This document shows positions 36,835 to 45,871 of a stretch of DNA of 64,000 nucleotides, piece after piece (the first letter of the stretch is position 1; each line of letters begins with the position of its first letter). A program made the position numbers and the translations under genes. The notes below the pieces were generated by a model. The model was not told the origin of the DNA, did no database searches, and worked only from the letters and a program-made list of their open reading frames with translations. Origin of the DNA: Candidatus Freyrarchaeum guaymasense (GTDB lineage Archaea > Asgardarchaeota > Jordarchaeia > Jordarchaeales > Freyrarchaeaceae). The DNA is taken from the NCBI GenBank assembly GCA_030587405.1, contig JAUQZD010000020.1:1-64000 (forward strand), written 5' to 3'.

Positions 36835-37638
36835 TTATTTAAGAGGGAAAAACCTATTAGCTACTAAACGAGTAAAGTCAGTTTTTGTCACTATTCCAAC
36901 CAGTTTTTCTCTCCTGTCCATTACCGGCGCAGCCTTAGTTTTCTCTCTAATTAATTTTTCCGCTGCGTCGCCAACCGGATCGTCTGGATGAAGGGGAGTT
37001 ATTTTCCTCATTACATCCAAAACGTCTATTTGTCTTATACGGGTTGTCTGATACTTTTCTGGAACGCTGCTGCGGAAGTCAGCTAAGTACTTAGCTATCA
37101 TTCCTTCGGTTATCAGTCCAACTAGCTTACCCTCCTCGGTTACGGGCAAGCTGCTTATTCCTTTTTCGAGCATGATGCGCCTCACGTTTGTTATCCTTTC
37201 ATAAGGCGAAACTGTTAGAGGGTTTTCGGTCATAATCTGCGATACCGCAACATTTCTAACTTTAATACATAGTTTCGTCATCGTGGACTTAGTAATGATT
37301 CCTACGAGGTCGCCTCCTTCTAATACTGGAAGGCCTGAAATCTTTTTCTCTAGCATTATCTTTGCAGCGTCTATTACGTCGGTGTCGGGTGTAACGGTTA
37401 CCGGGTTCATGGTCATTGCACTTGAGACGTGTATGCTGGATGCTTGAAGAGCTCCGATCCTGCTTGAACCTAACCTGTCAAGTATGTCTCTCTCGGTTAA
37501 AATTCCAACAAGTTTTCCTTTGTTTATAACAAGAAGCCTTGAAACCCTGTTTTTCACCATTAAATCTATTGCATGCGAAAGTGAGACGTCCTTATCAATG
37601 ACGATTAAATCTCTAGTCATAACGTCTTTAACCTGCAA
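36835..37638 (-). CDS. Four-CBS-domain protein
   Basis: 267 aa made entirely of two Bateman modules: CBS motifs begin near VKDVMTRDLIV (residue 3), SAMTMNPVTV, VSQIMTENPLTV and VLDVMRKITPL. CBS pairs bind adenine nucleotides or SAM and act as sensors. No effector domain is attached, so the partner is unknown. It lies 32 bp upstream of pyrC on the same strand. Confidence 0.9.
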   Translation of the reverse strand: MQVKDVMTRDLIVIDKDVSLSHAIDLMVKNRVSRLLVINKGKLVGILTERDILDRLGSSRIGALQASSIHVSSAMTMNPVTVTPDTDVIDAAKIMLEKKISGLPVLEGGDLVGIITKSTMTKLCIKVRNVAVSQIMTENPLTVSPYERITNVRRIMLEKGISSLPVTEEGKLVGLITEGMIAKYLADFRSSVPEKYQTTRIRQIDVLDVMRKITPLHPDDPVGDAAEKLIREKTKAAPVMDRREKLVGIVTKTDFTRLVANRFFPLK

Positions 37639-37891
37639 TTTTCCTCCCTTCAGTTAACTTTCGAAGACTTCATCATACATGACTTTTAATTAAACTTTCG
37701 AGAAGGACAGGTTAATTAGAGTATAAATAACATTGCCGGACGCTCTCCAGCTAGGATTTCGCGCACTGAATGAACACCGGTAAATGAAAAATGTAGGCGA
37801 TGTCCGGAATTCCACATTTCCTTTTTTGAAGCGTGTTTTTGTGGAGGTTATTAGGGTTTCTACACATCATACTTTTAGGAGGGGTTAAAAA

Positions 37892-40363
37892 TTGACATTA
37901 TCTTTATCTGTCCATTCCCAATTAGCCGTTGTTGTGATCATGTTTTCATTGTTCATTCACGCTTATCTTAGGTTCTTCAGGTTACGTTACGGCGTACTTA
38001 GTAGGGGAGCCTACTTTAAAAGGTTCAGGTGGTGGATGGTTTCGTCTCTTAGAGTTGAACGGCTACCCGTTTACCTCAGCCAAAATAATAGTACGGTCGG
38101 AGGCGTAATAGTTTTAGACCACTCCCTGAACACTTACCCTTTCCAGCATTTGCTCTCTATGTGGCATGACGTTGACAGTGTAAGCTACGAATTAAGCGTA
38201 TCTAAAAGGTCAGTGGCGATCCTTTTCCATGTTTTTGGTAAGGGGCTTTCACCGGCTGAAGCATTCAAGGATCTGAAAAAGAAAATATTCTCGGTTAAAT
38301 CAGGTCTCGAAGCACGTTTTCCTGGAATAGTCATTTCGTTTCCTGAACCCAGAGACTTTAATGAAATTTTTAGGCTTTATAAGGGAAAAGTGGTTAGAAC
38401 CGAGGGGAAGTCTGTAAGAGTTAAACTTCCTGATGGGGAAAAGTGCATTTGTGTGTTAAAGCTTTCAGGAGATGTTGAAGCATCTGTTTATAAGGGAATG
38501 ACCCAGATAGACGCGTTGCTTAGGAATCTTATCCAGTTAGGTGTTAACGCAAGATTCATAGTATCCTTTAGGCCTGTAAAGGGGTTTTTTAAGCATTTGA
38601 AAAGGAAGATCGAGAGGAAGGAAGAGAAATCTCCTTTAGAAAGTGAATTAGGGTTATGGGAAGTATCGTCCTACGTAGTTTTGGAAGTTGAAAACAACGA
38701 TGAATCAGACATCAGGATCCTACAAGTTAAGAACATTTTTTCAACTATTTTTTCTGGGTCAAGAAGTAAGTTGGAAATTAAAACCTTAAGTGGGAGGAAG
38801 ATTAGGAAAAGTATTGTTAACATTGCATTGAAGAGGTCTATTGGAGGATCCTTCGAGCTTTCAAGTCCAAAGCTTTCTGTTTTAACCCACTTACCGATGA
38901 AAAGCACTCCAGGACTGCTCTTTGAGGTTAAACCAGACTTTAAAGTTCCTCCCGAGGACATATTTAAGAGGAAACAGGGAGTGGTTGTAGGCAAAGTTAC
39001 TTATGGAAAACGGAAAATTTTCCCATGCGTCATCAGGCTAAGCGACATTAGGAAGGGCGTCGCCGTCTTAGGAGCCATCGGAAGCGGTAAAACGCGAATG
39101 GTAATGAAAATAGTACGTGATGCTGTAGCTAGATACAATATTCCAGTTCTCGTCTTCGAGAGTAAAGGGGAGTTTGCATCCTTAATAAGGGACCTACCAC
39201 CCGCCTTTCTCGAGAAACTTATGGTTTTAAGACCCGGCAGCACCTATGCACCCTTAAAGATAAACTTGTTCGAGCCGGGAGAGATGGACCCTGAAGAATA
39301 CGCTAAGCGCCTCCTTGGACTTTTAAACACCATTTTCAAATCCCTGTTTAGAGAGGACAGCGAGTTAACGATCCAAATGTCAAAGGTTTTAGGCGAAGTA
39401 CTAACTGAAACCGTGAAAAGAGAGGAAACCAGAAGTTTTAATGGGTTTGTTGACGCACTTAAGGAATACGCGAAAAGAAGCAGTCACATCCCTAACATAC
39501 TCAGCACCATTAATGCTTTAGAGGCAAGAATGAACGTTCTCCGTCGAGGGATGCTTGGAGAAGTGTTTAACGTTGAAAGGTCAAACTTAGATGTGGAAGA
39601 CCTTTTGCAGAAAGTTGTAATAGTTGATTTTAGCTATCTTTTATCCAATGGCGGAACAAAGGAGGATGCGCAGATCATAATGAACCTGTTGATGCTGCAT
39701 GTTTTCCAGGCAGGCTTAAAACGCATGAACATTAACACGCTAACGCACTTGGTTGTAGTCGACGATGCAAGACTTCTGATTCCAGAAGTCTTCACTAGAC
39801 GTAGCACTAGCGATACCACGGCTGTAGAGGACATGATCACGATAGAAAGAGGAAAGGGGCAGGGGTTGATCTTGGTTTGTCAGGATCCGTCCGTTTCACG
39901 TATAGCACTTGCAAACTGTAACACTAAAATAGCCTTTAGGCTTACATTTAAGTCCCAATCTGAGGAGGAGTTTATAAGAATGAGTTTAAACATCCCTGAA
40001 GACCAAAGAGAGTATCTACTTACACAGCCTAACCGTTCAGCCGTGGTTAAACTCCCCGACTTCCCATATCCCTTCCCTATAATTACAGAAGAATATAAGG
40101 CAATCCAAGTTTCTCCTGTAGAGGTGGAACAACACAACAGGAGATATCACCCGTACCTTTTTAACAGGGGGAGAATAGAGCTTGAAGGCCAAGAGATAAA
40201 TGAGCTTTTATCATGGATAGCAAGCAAGGGTGCGGTAACCGTCAACCAGATTGCAGCTAAGCTAAAGATTAAGATAAAAGAAGCTGAGGAACTCGTGAAG
40301 AGTATGAGAGAAAAAGGTTATGTTGAACAGACAGAAGAAACAGTCCACATCGTCACAGCTTAA
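37892..40363 (+). CDS. Membrane-anchored HerA/DUF87-type ATPase with winged helix
   Basis: 823 aa, TTG start after AGGAGGGG. One N-terminal membrane helix (residues about 10-30, VVVIMFSLFIHAYL) is followed by about 350 residues of unrecognised sequence, then a FtsK/HerA-like motor: Walker A GAIGSGKTR (about 392-400), LVFESKGEF, Walker B HLVVVDDARLLIPE (about 618). The last ~60 residues form a winged helix (LLSWIASKGAVTVNQIAAKL). No NurA or conjugation gene is adjacent. DNA translocation is likely; the pathway is unknown. Confidence 0.82.
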   Translation: MTLSLSVHSQLAVVVIMFSLFIHAYLRFFRLRYGVLSRGAYFKRFRWWMVSSLRVERLPVYLSQNNSTVGGVIVLDHSLNTYPFQHLLSMWHDVDSVSYELSVSKRSVAILFHVFGKGLSPAEAFKDLKKKIFSVKSGLEARFPGIVISFPEPRDFNEIFRLYKGKVVRTEGKSVRVKLPDGEKCICVLKLSGDVEASVYKGMTQIDALLRNLIQLGVNARFIVSFRPVKGFFKHLKRKIERKEEKSPLESELGLWEVSSYVVLEVENNDESDIRILQVKNIFSTIFSGSRSKLEIKTLSGRKIRKSIVNIALKRSIGGSFELSSPKLSVLTHLPMKSTPGLLFEVKPDFKVPPEDIFKRKQGVVVGKVTYGKRKIFPCVIRLSDIRKGVAVLGAIGSGKTRMVMKIVRDAVARYNIPVLVFESKGEFASLIRDLPPAFLEKLMVLRPGSTYAPLKINLFEPGEMDPEEYAKRLLGLLNTIFKSLFREDSELTIQMSKVLGEVLTETVKREETRSFNGFVDALKEYAKRSSHIPNILSTINALEARMNVLRRGMLGEVFNVERSNLDVEDLLQKVVIVDFSYLLSNGGTKEDAQIIMNLLMLHVFQAGLKRMNINTLTHLVVVDDARLLIPEVFTRRSTSDTTAVEDMITIERGKGQGLILVCQDPSVSRIALANCNTKIAFRLTFKSQSEEEFIRMSLNIPEDQREYLLTQPNRSAVVKLPDFPYPFPIITEEYKAIQVSPVEVEQHNRRYHPYLFNRGRIELEGQEINELLSWIASKGAVTVNQIAAKLKIKIKEAEELVKSMREKGYVEQTEETVHIVTA

Positions 40364-40384
40364 AAAAGAGGCACGTAGACCATA

Positions 40385-41635
40385 TTACACTCTGCTTTGA
40401 AGGGACCTTAAGTATGCCTTCTTAAGCGCCTCTATCGCCGGAAGACTTTCTCCTGCAAGAAGAGCTAACATGGCCTTCCCGCCAGTACTCACGTAACTTA
40501 TCTTCGAATCTAAACCGAATTTCTTTAAGGCTTCAAGCGTATGGCCTCCTCCAGCGAGGGAGAATGCACGTGAATCACCAACAGCTTTAAAAAGCTCCAC
40601 TGTACCTTTACTGAACCGTTCATCTTCGTAAACGCCAGCTGGCCCATTAACCACTATTGTTCTCGCATCAAGCAGCACTTCTTTAAACTTAGAAATAGTT
40701 TCTTCACCTATATCCTTGACAGGCGCATTTACCGGGAAGCTATCAACCGTCACCTCCACCCGTTCATTATTCTCCTCGATCGCAAAGTCAGCAGGGACCT
40801 CTATTTTGTCATTAAAACGGTCTATTAACTTGCGCATTTTATCTAGGTAGCCAAATCCACCCTTAGAATCTATTAATTGTCTATTGACGTCGCCTATGTC
40901 CACACCTTTAGCGTGAACCATTAGAATTGCCAGTAAGCCTACAGGCAGCACCTTATCAGCAATTCCTAGTTCTAAAGCGTGTTCCGCAACCTTGAAACTG
41001 TCGTCAACCTTCGCCCCTCCAAGAAGATAAACACAAGGTCTTTCAGGGTTATCCATTATGGAAGATAACGCCTTTATCTCGGCTTCCATCACCCTTCCCG
41101 CTGCAGATGGCAAAACCTCTGTGAAGGCGATGAGGGACGTATGGGTACGATGTGCAGCCGGGAAAGCATCATTAACATAGATATCGGAAACGCTAGATAA
41201 ATTCCTAACCAAGTCGGTTTTCAACTGTTCCTCGATTGTTTTTACGCTAGTTTCCTCATCAATAAACCTCACGTTTTCCAGAAGCAGAACCTCACCGTCT
41301 CTTAAACTTTTAATCGCACTAACCGCTTTCTCGCCGCACACGTCATCAACATACTTGACTTCAATTCCGAGGATTTCATTAGCAAGCCTTGCATGCTCCT
41401 TAAGCGATACAAAGTCCCTTTCACCCTTACGTCCCTGGTGAGAAAGAACAACAACCTTCGCTCCTTTTTCTGAAAGTTCTAGCAAAGTTTTACCATGACG
41501 CTCGATCTTAGTTACATCTTTAGGAACGCCTGTTTCGGGATCTACGGGAGCATTGATATCAATCCGGACAAGCGTGGTTTTCCCGTCAAAGGAGAAATCA
41601 TCTAAAGTGAAAAAGCTCTTGCTCACTCTGCACAC
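40385..41635 (-). CDS. pgk: Phosphoglycerate kinase
   Basis: 416 aa. TTLVRIDINAPVDPETG, LSHQGRKGERD, YVNDAFPAAHRTHTSL, YLLGGAKVDDSFKV, VVNGPAGVYEDERF and LAGGGHT are PGK motifs in archaeal form. Start GTG 41635 or GTG 41626. Catalyses 1,3-BPG + ADP to 3-PG + ATP. It converges with the HerA-like gene. Confidence 0.96.
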   Translation of the reverse strand: MCRVSKSFFTLDDFSFDGKTTLVRIDINAPVDPETGVPKDVTKIERHGKTLLELSEKGAKVVVLSHQGRKGERDFVSLKEHARLANEILGIEVKYVDDVCGEKAVSAIKSLRDGEVLLLENVRFIDEETSVKTIEEQLKTDLVRNLSSVSDIYVNDAFPAAHRTHTSLIAFTEVLPSAAGRVMEAEIKALSSIMDNPERPCVYLLGGAKVDDSFKVAEHALELGIADKVLPVGLLAILMVHAKGVDIGDVNRQLIDSKGGFGYLDKMRKLIDRFNDKIEVPADFAIEENNERVEVTVDSFPVNAPVKDIGEETISKFKEVLLDARTIVVNGPAGVYEDERFSKGTVELFKAVGDSRAFSLAGGGHTLEALKKFGLDSKISYVSTGGKAMLALLAGESLPAIEALKKAYLRSLQSRV

Positions 41636-41810
41636 CCTCCTTCACAGCTATGAAGTCTAATTAAAAGTCAACATCCCATTTTCCCATTGGAACTAAAAAA
41701 TTTTTTATCATTCTCCTTAATGAGCTTTTAGACGGAAAGTAAGGTAGTATGAAGAAGGAGTTGTGAAAAGATAAGGAAGACCTGAAGGGAATACGGAAAG
41801 GAGGCTTTTA

Positions 41811-41836
41811 TTGTAGGTAGATATTGTAGGTAGATA
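41811..41836. repeat. Two tandem 13-bp copies of TTGTAGGTAGATA upstream of metE
   Basis: Perfect direct repeat 41811-41823 and 41824-41836, ending a few bases before the BRE/TATA-like AAAGTTTTAAAG (41841-41852) of the MetE-like gene. The position suits an operator or activator site; this is inferred from placement only. Confidence 0.5.
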
Positions 41837-41840
41837 AAGG

Positions 41841-41852
41841 AAAGTTTTAAAG
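41841..41852 (+). promoter_or_regulatory. BRE/TATA-like promoter of metE
   Basis: AAAG followed by TTTTAAAG. A start about 25 bases downstream (near 41875) would give a leader of about 29 nt that includes the GAGGAGGG SD and ends at the proposed ATT start. Confidence 0.5.
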
Positions 41853-41903
41853 GCATAATTACGGTCTTCAATGGAGTAAGATCAACAAGAGGAGGGTTAA
41901 AGT

Positions 41904-43037
41904 ATTTTCTTTGCTTCTACCGGTATTGGAAGCCATCCAGTAAAGGACTTCCAAACAATTGTTAAAGACATTCTAGAGTCTGGTACGAAAGTACCTTATG
42001 TTCCACAATCCGCCGACGATAACATGATATACCAGTTCCATAATGTAATACCAGGATTGTTGCTCAAGAAAGGAGCCACGTTCTTAGATTTAACAAGCGT
42101 AGAGAAAGCAAGGGAGCTCCAAAGATTCAAAGGCGAGCTTAAATTGAAGTCTATGCACTTAGCTCCTTCGGGAATGGCGGTAGAGCGCAGATTTATAGAA
42201 GGACTTCACGTACTTAAAGAAGCACTAGAGGAGACAAACTTGGACGTTTGGGGGGTGAAGGGGGAGCTAACTGGCCCTATCACCGAAGCGTATAGCGTCA
42301 CAATCTTACCTGGGAGAAAGAAGGCGATCTACGATGAGGAAATTTTCGACATAATATTAAAGACAACGTGCGAAGTCGCATCTTGGCTCTCCTCTGAAAT
42401 AATGAAGATTACTAGGAGAACAGCGGGGAAAGACGCATTGGCGATACTTTTCATAGATGAACCGCTTCTCCCTTTAGTCCTCAAAGAATACGAGTTTGAA
42501 AAGGTCAATGAAGCACTAAAGAGAACGTTGGCAAGGATTAAATGCAGGAAAGGAGTTCACGTGTGCGACGAGCCGGTCGCGGTAATAGACATGTTGATCG
42601 ACCTTGAGGTAGACTACTTCTCCTTTGACATGCTAAAATACCCTAAAACGTTGGAGATGGCAGATAAAAGTAAAATAAGAGAACACGTGGAGAATGGAAG
42701 AGGGTTCGCGTTCGGCGTGATGCCGAACACTCCCGAAGCACTATTTGGAGAGGACGCCATCTATAATGTTCAAAAGGGAATGTTGACTCCTGAGGAATTT
42801 CTTCCGAGTCCACAGGAAATAGTTGAAAAAATCGAGTTGGGACTTAAAAAAATGATGGAGAAAGTAGATGTGAAAAGTTTAATTGAAAACTCCCTCATAA
42901 CGCCTCAATGTGGTTTCAAAAGCTTCACCATCCCAAGCCCTGAAAAAGGAGAACAGATCGTAAGGCAGCTACTGGGGATCCAGGAAGAAGCAGCAAAAAA
43001 AATCCGTGAAAAATATCAGATCTCAACCCCCTCTTAA
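41904..43037 (+). CDS. metE: MetE-type methionine synthase (short archaeal form), probable AUU start
   Basis: About 377 aa. The family N-terminus (ASTGIGSHPVKDF, then VPYVPQSADDNMI) is encoded upstream of the first ATG at 42024, with no ATG/GTG/TTG available. The frame begins at ATT 41904, 8 bases after GGAGG, immediately after an in-frame TAA. Zinc ligands are visible in GVHVCDEP and TPQCGFKS, and the substrate loop FIDEPLLP is present. Archaeal MetE homologues correspond to the C-terminal half of bacterial MetE and methylate homocysteine, the product of AhcY. The methyl donor is not known from sequence. Confidence 0.85.
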   Translation: MFFASTGIGSHPVKDFQTIVKDILESGTKVPYVPQSADDNMIYQFHNVIPGLLLKKGATFLDLTSVEKARELQRFKGELKLKSMHLAPSGMAVERRFIEGLHVLKEALEETNLDVWGVKGELTGPITEAYSVTILPGRKKAIYDEEIFDIILKTTCEVASWLSSEIMKITRRTAGKDALAILFIDEPLLPLVLKEYEFEKVNEALKRTLARIKCRKGVHVCDEPVAVIDMLIDLEVDYFSFDMLKYPKTLEMADKSKIREHVENGRGFAFGVMPNTPEALFGEDAIYNVQKGMLTPEEFLPSPQEIVEKIELGLKKMMEKVDVKSLIENSLITPQCGFKSFTIPSPEKGEQIVRQLLGIQEEAAKKIREKYQISTPS

Positions 43038-43054
43038 CAAGCATTGTTTAGCAT

Positions 43055-44299
43055 TTATGCACCGTATTTATGTGACCTCCCAAGGTAATCAATTAATATT
43101 GGCATAATGTCACGCCCCCTTAACCGTCCGAGTACTCCTCTAGCACAATCGCGTTCGCTAAACCTTTTGACTTCGTCAACCCTGACGTCTAAGCCAGCGA
43201 TCACTACCGGAACAGGCTCTCCAGTATGCTCCCTTACAGTAACGGGGGTGGTATGGTCACTCGTTAACACTATGTACGTGTTTTCAAGGTCTACGGCTTC
43301 GAGAATGAAGCTTATCATCCCGTCGATTTTTTCAATCATAGCAATTTTTTTCCCCACATCTCCATCATGGCTTGCACTATCGGTTCCCTTAACATGTAAG
43401 AATACAAGGTCGTACTCGTCTAAAAGTCTTAGGGCAGCGTTGCCCATAGCGGTTAAGTCTGTGTCGAAGCTGCCGGTTACACCTTTGACGTCTATGGCAT
43501 CCATTCCAGCTGCCCTGCACACGCCTCTAACCAATGCATTAGCCACAATGCATGCACACTTCAGGCCATATAGATCTCTGAGGGAAGCCATATCGGGTAC
43601 TCTTCCAGCCCCCCTAAGAATAAGTATGTTAGCCTGAGGTTTCCCCTCCTTAACCCTCTTTAAATTAGCTGGATGGTTGCTGAGTACTTCATAGGAGTAA
43701 CGTGTAAACTCATTAACTATCATCGCAGTTTTCTTAGCTTCTGGGCTGCCATCTAATGGCATAGCCTCTAAAACTCTTTTATTCTTATGCGGGTCGGTGT
43801 CAGAGACCATGTGGGAGAGTTTCTCCCCTCTTAAGACGACGACGCATCTGTGCTCCGTTGTATGGTTAACTAGCACGGTAACGTCTGGCGCCACTTTCGG
43901 CCTGTAACCGTTAAGGGCAGCAGCCAGCTCGTCTCCTTCCGGAAGAATTCGTCCAGCCCGCCTATCCAGCACCGTCATGTCTTCATCAACCGTTGCAAAA
44001 TTTGCCCTAAAAGCCACATCGCTTTCCCGTATTTCAATACCAGCGCCTAGAGCTTCTAACCCGCCTCGCCCCCTGTAAACCTTGTAAGGGTCGTAGCCAA
44101 AAAGGGATAGGTGGGCGACGTCGCTTCCAGGAGGAACACCAGGGGAAATTACGTCGACGATTCCACACATTCCAACTTCAGCTAACTTATCCATTCCCGG
44201 GGTGGATGCAGCCTCTAATGGTGTTAAGCCGTTCAAAAGGGAGTTTGGCCGGTCAGCCATACCATCGCCAACTATGAAAAGGGCTTTCTTCCTAGGCAA
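43055..44299 (-). CDS. apgM: Cofactor-independent phosphoglycerate mutase, archaeal type
   Basis: 414 aa from TTG 44299-44297 (AAGGTGG upstream); a longer frame to 44386 adds non-homologous residues. FIVGDGMADRPNSLLNGLTP at the N-terminus, GSDVAHLSLFGYDP, RANFATVD, HVKGTDSASHDGD and LTSDHTTPV mark the alkaline-phosphatase-superfamily ApgM. Interconverts 3- and 2-phosphoglycerate. Pgk lies about 1.4 kb away on the same strand. Confidence 0.94.
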   Translation of the reverse strand: MPRKKALFIVGDGMADRPNSLLNGLTPLEAASTPGMDKLAEVGMCGIVDVISPGVPPGSDVAHLSLFGYDPYKVYRGRGGLEALGAGIEIRESDVAFRANFATVDEDMTVLDRRAGRILPEGDELAAALNGYRPKVAPDVTVLVNHTTEHRCVVVLRGEKLSHMVSDTDPHKNKRVLEAMPLDGSPEAKKTAMIVNEFTRYSYEVLSNHPANLKRVKEGKPQANILILRGAGRVPDMASLRDLYGLKCACIVANALVRGVCRAAGMDAIDVKGVTGSFDTDLTAMGNAALRLLDEYDLVFLHVKGTDSASHDGDVGKKIAMIEKIDGMISFILEAVDLENTYIVLTSDHTTPVTVREHTGEPVPVVIAGLDVRVDEVKRFSERDCARGVLGRLRGRDIMPILIDYLGRSHKYGA

Positions 44300-44451
44300 G
44301 CTACCACCTTCTCGAGGTAATGGAACTGGGCAATGAACTTTAAGTGTGACGCCCCTCTTAAGACTTAAAGTGGCTTTAACGTTCAAATGTCTTGTTGCCT
44401 CATAAAAACTTTTAAAGTTCCATCCCTAATGTGAACTAGCTAGGGACGGAT

Positions 44452-45744
44452 GTGAACTTAATGCTCCTTGAAAATAGTGAAGGACTCGTAGAGAACTATA
44501 ACAAACGTGTGGAGACGTTGCCGCCTACGCTTCCTGAAAGAGTTTACATATGGGATGAAACGCTGAGGGACGGGGAACAAACACCAGGAGTTTTTCTTAC
44601 AATTGATGAAAAGGTTGAGATTGCAAAGGCTTTAGATGAGATCGGAGTAAGCGTGGTTGTTGCGGGGTACCCTGCAGTCTCAAGATCTGAGCAGGAAGCT
44701 GTGAAAAGAGTGGCTAATGAAGGAATGAGCAATGCGCTGGTGGCAGCACCTGCTAGACCTAAAAAGAGCGACATCGACCTTTGTATAAGCTGCGACGTCG
44801 ATGAGGTACCTATCTTCATGCCGGTAAGCAGGCTTATGCTGAAGTTCTCCTTAAACAAAGAGCCACATGAGGCAGTAGAAACCTTATCTAATGCCATATC
44901 ATATGCATCAGATCACGGTATAAAAGTGGACTTCGTCGCCGAGGATGCTTCCCGTGCGAGGATCGAGGATTTAACTTTCTTCTCCAAGGCAGCTGTAGAA
45001 GCAGGAGCGAAAAAGATAATAATCGCGGATACTGTTGGCGTCCTGCGTCCGCTTTCAACTAAGTATTTGGTAAGCGAGCTACGGGAAAGGTTAAGGCCAA
45101 GCCAGGTGGACTTTGCAGTTCACTGCCATAATGACCTCGGTCTAGCAACCGCGAACACGTTAGCAGCAGTCGAGGAAGGAGTGCTATATCCTCATACTTG
45201 CGTGAATGGGTACGGTGAAAGGGCAGGGAACGCAGCCTTCGAAGAGGTTGTAGTGGCGCTTGAAACACTTTACGGAGTGAAGACGGGGATAAAACTTGAG
45301 AGGATTTATGAGCTCTCCCTACTAGTTGAACGGTACTTTGGTATACCAATACCTATTCATAAGCCGCTGGTTGGAGCGAATGCGTTTAGCCATGAAAGTG
45401 GAATCCATGTTAGAGCTCTCTTAAACCATAAACTGACGTATCAGCCTATCCCTCCAGAGTCGATAGGAAGGAGGACGGAGTTTTTCTTAGGTAAATTTAC
45501 CGGAAGTGGGGCAATACGTTACATGCTAAGAAAAGTAGGGATGAACGTCACGGAGGAGCAACTTAGAGAGATAGTTAGAAAAGTTAAGGAGCTTCAGGAA
45601 AAAAAGGGAAAAGTGTTCACAAAGGAAACACTTTCAAAAATTAAATACCTTCTAAGGGAAATTAGGAAGGGAATCTCCGAGGAAGAACTTAAAGAGATTG
45701 CAGAGGAAGCATTACAACGGCCCATACAGAAAATAGAAACGTAA
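44452..45744 (+). CDS. LeuA/homocitrate synthase-class acyltransferase, no regulatory domain
   Basis: 430 aa. DETLRDGEQTPGVF, VHCHNDLGLATANTLA, NGYGERAGNA and NAFSHESGIHV are HMGL-like catalytic motifs. The usual LeuA allosteric dimer domain is absent; instead there is a ~60-residue charged helical tail. Candidates are isopropylmalate, citramalate or homocitrate synthase; sequence alone does not decide. ACTTTTAAAG upstream suggests a promoter and a near-leaderless GTG 44452 (alternative ATG 44461). A second paralogue lies at 54469. Confidence 0.82.
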   Translation: MNLMLLENSEGLVENYNKRVETLPPTLPERVYIWDETLRDGEQTPGVFLTIDEKVEIAKALDEIGVSVVVAGYPAVSRSEQEAVKRVANEGMSNALVAAPARPKKSDIDLCISCDVDEVPIFMPVSRLMLKFSLNKEPHEAVETLSNAISYASDHGIKVDFVAEDASRARIEDLTFFSKAAVEAGAKKIIIADTVGVLRPLSTKYLVSELRERLRPSQVDFAVHCHNDLGLATANTLAAVEEGVLYPHTCVNGYGERAGNAAFEEVVVALETLYGVKTGIKLERIYELSLLVERYFGIPIPIHKPLVGANAFSHESGIHVRALLNHKLTYQPIPPESIGRRTEFFLGKFTGSGAIRYMLRKVGMNVTEEQLREIVRKVKELQEKKGKVFTKETLSKIKYLLREIRKGISEEELKEIAEEALQRPIQKIET

Positions 45745-45871
45745 ATGCTTCATTAGGAGTCATTAAGAAGGATGCGCCTTAAATCCTTCATCCTCTACCA
45801 TCCTTATATTTCAAGTTGAAAATGGTGATTTTAGGACCGATGGGCTTCGAATTGTTCCATCGGAGGAGTAA

